From contig JBGSOE010000068.1 of NCBI GenBank assembly GCA_041739295.1, positions 1-28,326 of the forward strand: a stretch of 28,326 bases of DNA, written 5' to 3'. Below, piece by piece: positions 23,438 through 28,326 of the stretch (position 1 is its first letter; the number at the start of each line of letters is the position of its first letter). Under the pieces are notes generated by a model. The model searched no databases and had not been told where the DNA came from. It saw only the letters and a list, made by a program, of their open reading frames with translations. The position numbers and the translations under genes were made by a program. The DNA comes from JAHJQQ01 sp041739295 (GTDB lineage Bacteria > Pseudomonadota > Gammaproteobacteria > Thiohalobacterales > Thiohalobacteraceae).

Positions 23438-24205
23438 GTGATGTCGCGTAATGTCTTCACCATGGGCATGGGTATGGCGTTGCTGTTGTTCGCAGCACCG
23501 TCTCATGCACAAGGTCCGGCGCTGGAGTTCTCTGCCGAAGCGGTGCAGATGGCACCCGACAATCAGCTACGCACGGCACGTATGTATGTAGGCCATGAAC
23601 GAGTACGTAAGGAATACACCCAGGACGGACAGCCGGTAGTAGAGATCATTGACTGGGGTCGAGGTCGCACGATTCTGCTGATGCCGGAACAAAATACCTA
23701 CATGGAAAGTAGTGCAACGGAGCAGACGAAGCTGCTGCCGCGGCGGGCAGGGGAGGATACCAATCCCTGTCTGGAGTTGCCCCATCTGCAATGTCGCAAC
23801 CTAGGACAGGAGACATTGTCCGGACGCAGAGTGGATAAGTGGGAAATGCTGGCGCAGCGTGGCGGTATAACCGAACGCAGTCTGCATTGGATCGATCCGC
23901 AACGGCAGATGCCGCTGCGACAAATTTTGCCTGACGGCAGAGTCACCGAGTTAACACTGCTTGGGCAGCAGATACTCAACGGTCGTCAGGTTGAACACTG
24001 GGAACAATCATCGTCGTTACCGGAAGGCGAGATTCAGCGGGCATCACTGTGGTACGACCCACAACTGCAGATCGCTGTACGAGAAGAGTTGCCAGGGGGT
24101 TATTTTCGGGAGTTGCGCAACATCGTTGTTGGAGTACAGCCAGCGCAGCTATTCGAGGCTCCCGCCGGATATCAGCGATTGGAACTACCGGCACGGCCGC
24201 GCTAG
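23438..24205 (+). CDS. Periplasmic DUF4412-like protein
   Basis: The 255-residue product starts at GTG, or at the ATG directly after it. A signal peptide ends near APSHAQG. The mature protein has a repeated beta-rich pattern of the DUF4412 or LolA-like type: an early YVGHERVRKEY, then IIDWGRGRTILLMPEQNTY. Two related blocks follow, LSGRRVDKWEML...SLHWIDPQRQMPLRQ and LNGRQVEHWEQ...SLWYDPQLQIAVRE, which look like an internal duplication. A single Cys pair (CLELPHLQC) may form a disulfide. Function unknown; LolA-like folds carry lipids or lipoproteins, which would fit the other envelope genes here. Confidence 0.65.
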   Translation: MMSRNVFTMGMGMALLLFAAPSHAQGPALEFSAEAVQMAPDNQLRTARMYVGHERVRKEYTQDGQPVVEIIDWGRGRTILLMPEQNTYMESSATEQTKLLPRRAGEDTNPCLELPHLQCRNLGQETLSGRRVDKWEMLAQRGGITERSLHWIDPQRQMPLRQILPDGRVTELTLLGQQILNGRQVEHWEQSSSLPEGEIQRASLWYDPQLQIAVREELPGGYFRELRNIVVGVQPAQLFEAPAGYQRLELPARPR

Positions 24206-24232
24206 ATACATGATTCATTGGAGACTGCCGAC

Positions 24233-24979
24233 ATGAAATTCATTCAACATATTCTCAGCAAAGGATTGATTATTGCGATAGCCATACTGGCCGCGTTGGG
24301 CTTTCACTTCCGCTCGGATCTGTTCCCGCAATGGTTTGCAGCTTCCGCGCCTGAGGAAAAATCGACACAGCAGTCGCAACCGATGGATACCGCACCAATG
24401 GAAGTGCCGCCGGCACCACCACCCGTTGCCGTCGTGCCTGCTGCGCCTGTGCAGAACATCCCGGCCGCGCCACTGGAGACGTCGCCGGCGCCGTTGTTGG
24501 AGTCAGCTCCGGTGCAATCCGTGCCGCTCGCGCCGCCGAGGTTCAGACCAGAAGACGTCCCGGAGTCTGCGCTAGACATCCCGCAAGAATCCTCGTCCCA
24601 GCCGAGTAATCAGCCGAGTAATGATAGTGCAGCTGTTGTTACGCCGGCTGCCGAAGCAACAGCATCCGCAGCATCCGCAGCATCCATAGACGCTGCACGC
24701 GCCGCGTTCTGGTCGCAGGATTTCTCACAGGCCGAGCAACTTTATCAACAACTCGCCTCTGCGGATTCCACTGCCGCCGATCCACTCGGTGAGCTGGGTA
24801 ATCTGTATTACACGCAGGGCCGCTGGAATGATGCAGCCGAGGCATATGCAGGCGCGGCGACACGCCTTGCAGCCGTCGGCGATATTCCACGCGCGCGGCA
24901 TTTGCTTCGAGTTCTGGATGGACTGGATCCGGCGCGTGCTAAGGCCGTATGGGAATCCATCTCTGCCGGCGGAGGGTGA
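24233..24979 (+). CDS. Membrane-anchored TPR-like protein with Pro-rich linker
   Basis: The ATG at 24233 follows GGAGA; a TTG start 15 bases upstream is less likely. The 248-residue product has an N-terminal membrane anchor (LIIAIAILAALGF), a long Pro/Ala/Val linker (about 40-120), and a helical C-terminal part. That part has TPR-like repeats: ARAAFWSQDFSQAEQLYQQL, then LGELGNLYYTQGRWNDAAEA and a following helical pair. Such proteins serve as periplasmic scaffolds. It lies 27 bases after the DUF4412-like gene and 75 before the coiled-coil gene, in one apparent transcript. Partners are unknown. Confidence 0.75.
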   Translation: MKFIQHILSKGLIIAIAILAALGFHFRSDLFPQWFAASAPEEKSTQQSQPMDTAPMEVPPAPPPVAVVPAAPVQNIPAAPLETSPAPLLESAPVQSVPLAPPRFRPEDVPESALDIPQESSSQPSNQPSNDSAAVVTPAAEATASAASAASIDAARAAFWSQDFSQAEQLYQQLASADSTAADPLGELGNLYYTQGRWNDAAEAYAGAATRLAAVGDIPRARHLLRVLDGLDPARAKAVWESISAGGG

Positions 24980-25054
24980 TCGCGCAGCGGGAATGTTCCC
25001 GGTCTCAGGTGCACATCTGGTTCCGGAATTCTTTGACTGAAGGTTGCAAAAGAC

Positions 25055-25615
25055 ATGACGAGCTCAGAACCCGACAAGGATTCGATGCCCACTGAAGCCC
25101 AGAATCCGCAGGCTGGTGTGAGCGCTGGTTCGGGCGATATGGCCAGCATGTCTGTGTGCATGGATAAATTCGCACGCAGTTTCGAGGCCAGCGCACGGCG
25201 TTGGGAATTAATTGTTTATCCGTTGCTGTTCGCCTTCGTACTTTTGGCAGCGTATGGATTCTTTCTGATCTATCAGTTGACCAATAGTGTTACTAAAATG
25301 ACGGTCGGAATGGACGTGATTGCCGAGCGGATGGTGACGATTGCCGATGACATGCATCAGGTGTCGGATAATTTCGTTTCAGTGACCAAGAATATGAATC
25401 ACGTAACGACAGACATGAGTCAGATGACCATAAGTATGCAGCATCAGGACCAGTCAATCGCGGCAATGTCTGAGAGTGTAGAGCGCATGACCCGATCCAT
25501 GTCGATGATGTCGGTGTCTGTTTACGAGATGCGCTACGACACGCAATCAATGGGGCGCGATCTGAAAAATACGACCGGACCGATGCGGTTTATGAATACC
25601 TTTGTGCCCTGGTAG
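25055..25615 (+). CDS. Membrane protein with long periplasmic coiled coil
   Basis: The 186-residue product has a polar N-terminus, one transmembrane helix (about 51-73, ELIVYPLLFAFVLLAAYG) and a long Met-rich coiled coil (about 75-170) with repeated MxxVxxxMxxM spacing. It ends in GPMRFMNTFVPW. The layout resembles the coiled-coil part of a chemoreceptor, but there is no ligand or signalling hairpin domain. Coiled-coil proteins are known among sulfur-globule coat components (SgpD); whether this is related is a guess. It is 47 bases upstream of the dynamin-like GTPase, so a membrane partner role is plausible. Confidence 0.7.
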   Translation: MTSSEPDKDSMPTEAQNPQAGVSAGSGDMASMSVCMDKFARSFEASARRWELIVYPLLFAFVLLAAYGFFLIYQLTNSVTKMTVGMDVIAERMVTIADDMHQVSDNFVSVTKNMNHVTTDMSQMTISMQHQDQSIAAMSESVERMTRSMSMMSVSVYEMRYDTQSMGRDLKNTTGPMRFMNTFVPW

Positions 25616-25662
25616 CCGCGCGGTGCTGCTGCATCCGTGCGACTTAGGGAGGAGTTATTACA

Positions 25663-27174
25663 ATGATGGCTGTGCCGAACGAAAGTGTGCGCAAACGCCT
25701 CAGCAGCTTGGAGCAACATCTGCGTACCGAGAATCCGTTATTGGTTCAGGCGGTGGAGGGGTTTCGCCGGCTGTCCAGCATCGGTTACACCACTGGCCTG
25801 CTGGGTCGCGATGAATCCTATGCCACGCAGGTTTCCTGGTGGCCGCTGATCTCGGTGTTGGGGACATTCTCTGCAGGTAAGTCGACTTTCATCAATCAAT
25901 ACCTTGGCGTGCCGCTGCAAGATACCGGCAACCAGGCGGTCGATGACAAATTCACCGTGGTTTGTTACAGCGGCGAACGCGATGCCGAGGCACGGGTGTT
26001 GCCCGGATTGGCGCTGGATTCAGACCCGCGTTTCCCTTTTTATCAGACCAGTGAAGAGTTGGAACACGTGGCTCCGGGAGAGGGCCGGCGTATCGACGCC
26101 TATCTACAGCTAAAGACCTGCCGCAGTGAGCGTCTCAAGGGGCGCATCATCATTGATTCGCCCGGCTTTGATGCCGATGCCCAACGCACCGCTACGCTGC
26201 GGTTAACCAATCACATTATCGGCTTGTCTGATTTAGTGCTGGTGTTTTTCGACGCGCGCCATCCAGAACCGGGAGCGATGAGCGACACACTGGCACATCT
26301 GGTACGCAATACCATTGATCGTGCGGACAGCAGCAAGTTTCTCTATATCCTGAACCAGATCGATACTGCCGCGCGCGAGGATAATCCGGAAGAAGTTGTC
26401 GGCGCTTGGCAGCGAGCATTGGCGCGTGAAGGGCTGACGGCGGGGCGTTTCTATTGCATCTACAGTCCGGATGTCACGTTACAGACCAGCAATGAGGCGT
26501 TACGCCGACGCTTCGAATGGAAACGTGATCAGGATCTGGATGAAATCCTCAGTCGAATACAGCAGGTCAGTGTCGAACGCGTCTATCGCATTATGGGAAC
26601 CTTGCAGAATCGCGCTCAGGAAATCCAGGATGTACATATACCGCGGGTGCGGGCAGTGGTTGAACGCTGGCGTACCCTGGTCTTGCAAACCGATGCGCTG
26701 TTATTAGTCATCCTGACGGCCGCGGTGATGGGCGGGGCTATTTGGAAACCACAGATGATCAGTGTTGTATCGCAAAAAATTGGCGGCATACTGAGTACAA
26801 TTCAAGGCGTCGGTCTAGCAACGGCGGTCACGGTAGCCGTACTGATAGGCGTGCATTTCACGGTACGTCATTGGGCATTACGCTATTTACAAAAGCGTTT
26901 TGCAAAAGAATTGCCGGAAGAAGATGCGGTACGTATGGGGCGAGTGTTGTACAAGAATGCGCGTTTCTGGCGCAGTATATTCGAGCCCAATCCGGCGGGA
27001 TGGAGCAGACGTTATCAGCGACGTCTGCAGAAGATCATGAGTGATGCCAATCAGCATGTTCAATCCCTGAATGATCACTATACCGATCCTGCAGGTAAGC
27101 GGCATCCGCCTGTGATCCAGGCCGAGGTGGAGGCTGACCCTATGGTCGGTGAGGTGCTCAGAGGAACTCGCTAA
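25663..27174 (+). CDS. Membrane-bound dynamin-like GTPase
   Basis: The 503-residue product is a dynamin-superfamily GTPase. Its start follows GGGAGGAG. Motifs: G1 GTFSAGKST (67-75), a G2-like Thr in DKFTVV, G3 DSPGFD (165-170) and G4 NQID (231-234), with Gln for the usual Lys. Helices follow, then two hydrophobic segments (about 343-362 and 383-402) that form a membrane hairpin, and a basic C-terminal region. Bacterial relatives bind, tubulate or fuse membranes. It is shorter than typical bacterial dynamin-like proteins (600-700 residues). Co-location with RND, globule-type and MlaC-like genes suggests inner-membrane remodelling. YjdA/CrfC- or EHD-like relatives are alternatives. Confidence 0.85.
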   Translation: MMAVPNESVRKRLSSLEQHLRTENPLLVQAVEGFRRLSSIGYTTGLLGRDESYATQVSWWPLISVLGTFSAGKSTFINQYLGVPLQDTGNQAVDDKFTVVCYSGERDAEARVLPGLALDSDPRFPFYQTSEELEHVAPGEGRRIDAYLQLKTCRSERLKGRIIIDSPGFDADAQRTATLRLTNHIIGLSDLVLVFFDARHPEPGAMSDTLAHLVRNTIDRADSSKFLYILNQIDTAAREDNPEEVVGAWQRALAREGLTAGRFYCIYSPDVTLQTSNEALRRRFEWKRDQDLDEILSRIQQVSVERVYRIMGTLQNRAQEIQDVHIPRVRAVVERWRTLVLQTDALLLVILTAAVMGGAIWKPQMISVVSQKIGGILSTIQGVGLATAVTVAVLIGVHFTVRHWALRYLQKRFAKELPEEDAVRMGRVLYKNARFWRSIFEPNPAGWSRRYQRRLQKIMSDANQHVQSLNDHYTDPAGKRHPPVIQAEVEADPMVGEVLRGTR

Positions 27175-27223
27175 GCCGGGCAATAGGTGCCCGGTGAGTG
27201 CGTGTTTGCGGAGGGGCCTGATG

Positions 27224-27392
27224 AACCTAAATAAATCATATCAGCCGCGGAAACACACGGAAGACACTGAAACACAGTGCCTTCCTGGAGCGCCTATTCA
27301 CTACCTTGCGGGTGAAGGCGGTGCCGGCGTGAAGCTGATGATCTGGTCCGGGTTTTTCCGTGTGCTTCCGTGGCAAATGCGGTTTATAGGAT
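27224..27392. repeat. 169-bp inverted-repeat element, copy B
   Basis: Same length and about 90% identical to copy A (4781-4949). Arms are CCGCGGAAACACACGGAA and TTCCGTGTGCTTCCGTGG. It lies between the dynamin-like and MlaC-like genes. Its last bases, TTATAGGAT, overlap the ATG at 27391, so the element supplies the AGG before that start and the first two bases of the codon. Confidence 0.8.
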
Positions 27393-27993
27393 GAACTGTT
27401 TCCTGCGCCGGATAATATTTGTAATGCTGTGTTGTCTGTGGCTGCCTGCACAGGCAACTCTCCCTGCGTACGGACGTCAGCTACCCAGTGTGCTGGATAT
27501 GTTCGAGACCAGTTTGTACTGGATGCGCGACTGGACCGGACCGGAAAATCCGGAGGATCCGGCCAGTCTGCTGACGCTGATGGAAGAGCAGGCGTCTCGC
27601 CAGTTCGATTTTGCCGGCATGGCCGATGCAATCGACGGTCCGGATTACTGGGCTGGAAATATTCTCCAACGTAGCCATTATCAGCGCCGTCTGCGCGATT
27701 GGTTATTCCTGCAACTCGCCCGCGAATCTGGCATGCTCGACCCACGCCCAGTGCGATTCTGGCCGGTATTACCGACGCGGGTTGGCCCCTATAAATACCT
27801 CGCTGGTGTGGATATATGGCGCTATGGACAGCCGCGTTCGCGGCTGCGATTCCATTTTGGCTGGACGTGGCGTGGCTGGCGCATCCAGGATGTCAGCCTC
27901 AATGGCCAGCGGGTGACGGAGTATCTGCGCACCTACCGGAACAGTCACCCGGGCAGCGCCGCTAACCGGGGCTTCCCGCCGGCATGGCCGTAA
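27391..27993 (+). CDS. MlaC/Ttg2D-like periplasmic lipid-binding protein
   Basis: The 200-residue product starts at ATG 27391, followed directly by a signal peptide (IIFVMLCCLWLPAQA). The mature part fits the MlaC (toluene-tolerance Ttg2D) family, periplasmic shuttles of phospholipids between membranes: FDFAGMADAIDGPDYW matches the family's FDF-x-x-M...W start. A helical QRRLRDWLFLQLA segment follows, then beta strands ending FGWTWRGWRIQDVSLNGQRV, matching the W(K/R)-x-x-D-V-x-x-x-G pattern. It is separate from any mlaDEF genes, so it is an orphan. It would fit as a lipid or hydrophobe carrier of this cluster. Confidence 0.8.
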   Translation: MNCFLRRIIFVMLCCLWLPAQATLPAYGRQLPSVLDMFETSLYWMRDWTGPENPEDPASLLTLMEEQASRQFDFAGMADAIDGPDYWAGNILQRSHYQRRLRDWLFLQLARESGMLDPRPVRFWPVLPTRVGPYKYLAGVDIWRYGQPRSRLRFHFGWTWRGWRIQDVSLNGQRVTEYLRTYRNSHPGSAANRGFPPAWP

Positions 27994-28033
27994 GCAGGAA
28001 GCGGTCTCATGCATGTAAGGAACATGATTATTG

Positions 28034-28240
28034 AGGAACCTCTGATTAATTTGATCAAGCGAGCAGATGCAAGGCGCGGACGGGCGACTCGAAGCGAAGC
28101 GGAGAGAACGGCGCCAGCTGGCCCGCAGGGCGAGGTGCGTAGCACCGAGTAAAAAACGGAGTTTACACGGTGTAAATGAGTATTTTGAGCCCGGCTGCAA
28201 CGTGGCAGATGCCGCTTCAGCGAATTAATCAGAGGTTCCT
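28034..28240. repeat. 207-bp MITE-like element with 18-bp terminal inverted repeats
   Basis: Perfect 18-bp ends AGGAACCTCTGATTAATT (28034-28051) and AATTAATCAGAGGTTCCT (28223-28240) bound a non-coding, GC-rich core. No clear target duplication is seen. A shortened copy lies inverted at 5487-5629. No transposase is present, so it would need one in trans. Confidence 0.75.
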
Positions 28241-28292
28241 TGAGCATTACATGCTGGCATGAGATAGATATGCTCGACGTGAGAACTTCGCC

Positions 28293-28326
28293 ACCCTCTC
28301 CCCAACCCTCTCCCGCCCCGGCGGGA
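28293..28326. repeat. CT-rich palindromic repeat cut by the window end
   Basis: CCCTCTCCCCAACCCTC is followed by TCCCGCC-CC-GGCGGGA (28311-28326), running off the window. It is the same family as 7-32, in the opposite orientation. Confidence 0.65.

Overview
The window looks like chromosome of a sulfur-oxidising gammaproteobacterium, probably a Chromatiales-like or neighbouring lineage. The taxonomic call is inference. It rests on a glycine/tyrosine-rich sulfur-globule-type envelope protein (22902-23342), a DsrC/TusE-family protein without its redox cysteines (5770-6093), gammaproteobacterial housekeeping genes (orn, rsgA, dsbB, ycgN-type) and many short palindromic intergenic repeats. No rRNA operon, CRISPR array or intact transposase gene was seen.

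Left part (1-8400), mostly core genes. A minus-strand run contains an M48 membrane protease, a small c-type cytochrome, a pterin-4a-carbinolamine dehydratase, the ribosome-assembly GTPase RsgA and then DsbB. Oligoribonuclease is divergent from the protease. A small membrane protein with a four-cysteine signature follows, behind what reads as a class II FNR promoter (5049-5089). Next come the DsrC-like protein, a YcgN-type cysteine-cluster protein, a CPA2 antiporter and a CbiX/SirB-like chelatase.

Middle (about 8530-13600), a probable decayed integrative island. A tRNA-Val(CAC) gene at 13525-13599 has, on its 3' side, an integrase stump, paired short direct repeats and a broken tRNA-like sequence. 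About 5 kb further on there is a second copy of the tRNA 3' end in the same orientation (8530-8566). The interval holds PolX, a 54-residue membrane protein, a short-form S-adenosylhomocysteine hydrolase, and two decayed genes: a nicotinamidase remnant and a secreted DNRLRE/CBM96-like remnant with one in-frame TAA.

Right part (14126-27993), the most interesting block. A PAS/AAA+/Fis sigma-54 activator is divergent from a long plus-strand cluster. A near-consensus sigma-54 promoter (15923-15938) with upstream GTTGCA/TGCAAC inverted repeats lies in the intergenic region. The cluster encodes an RND adaptor with a Met/Gly-rich insert, a 1129-residue RND permease, a Pro-rich/coiled-coil secreted protein, a Gln/Gly-rich lipoprotein, a sulfur-globule-type protein, a DUF4412-like periplasmic protein, a membrane-anchored TPR-like protein, a membrane coiled-coil protein, a membrane-bound dynamin-like GTPase and a MlaC-like lipid-carrier protein. 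I infer an envelope-associated system linking RND transport, sulfur-globule coat proteins and membrane or lipid remodelling under sigma-54 control. I do not recognise this combination as a described system.

Repeats: two 169-bp copies of one inverted-repeat element (4781-4949 and 27224-27392), a 207-bp MITE-like element (28034-28240) with a shortened inverted relative (5487-5629), a nested-palindrome element (13715-13885), and CT-rich palindromes at both window ends.
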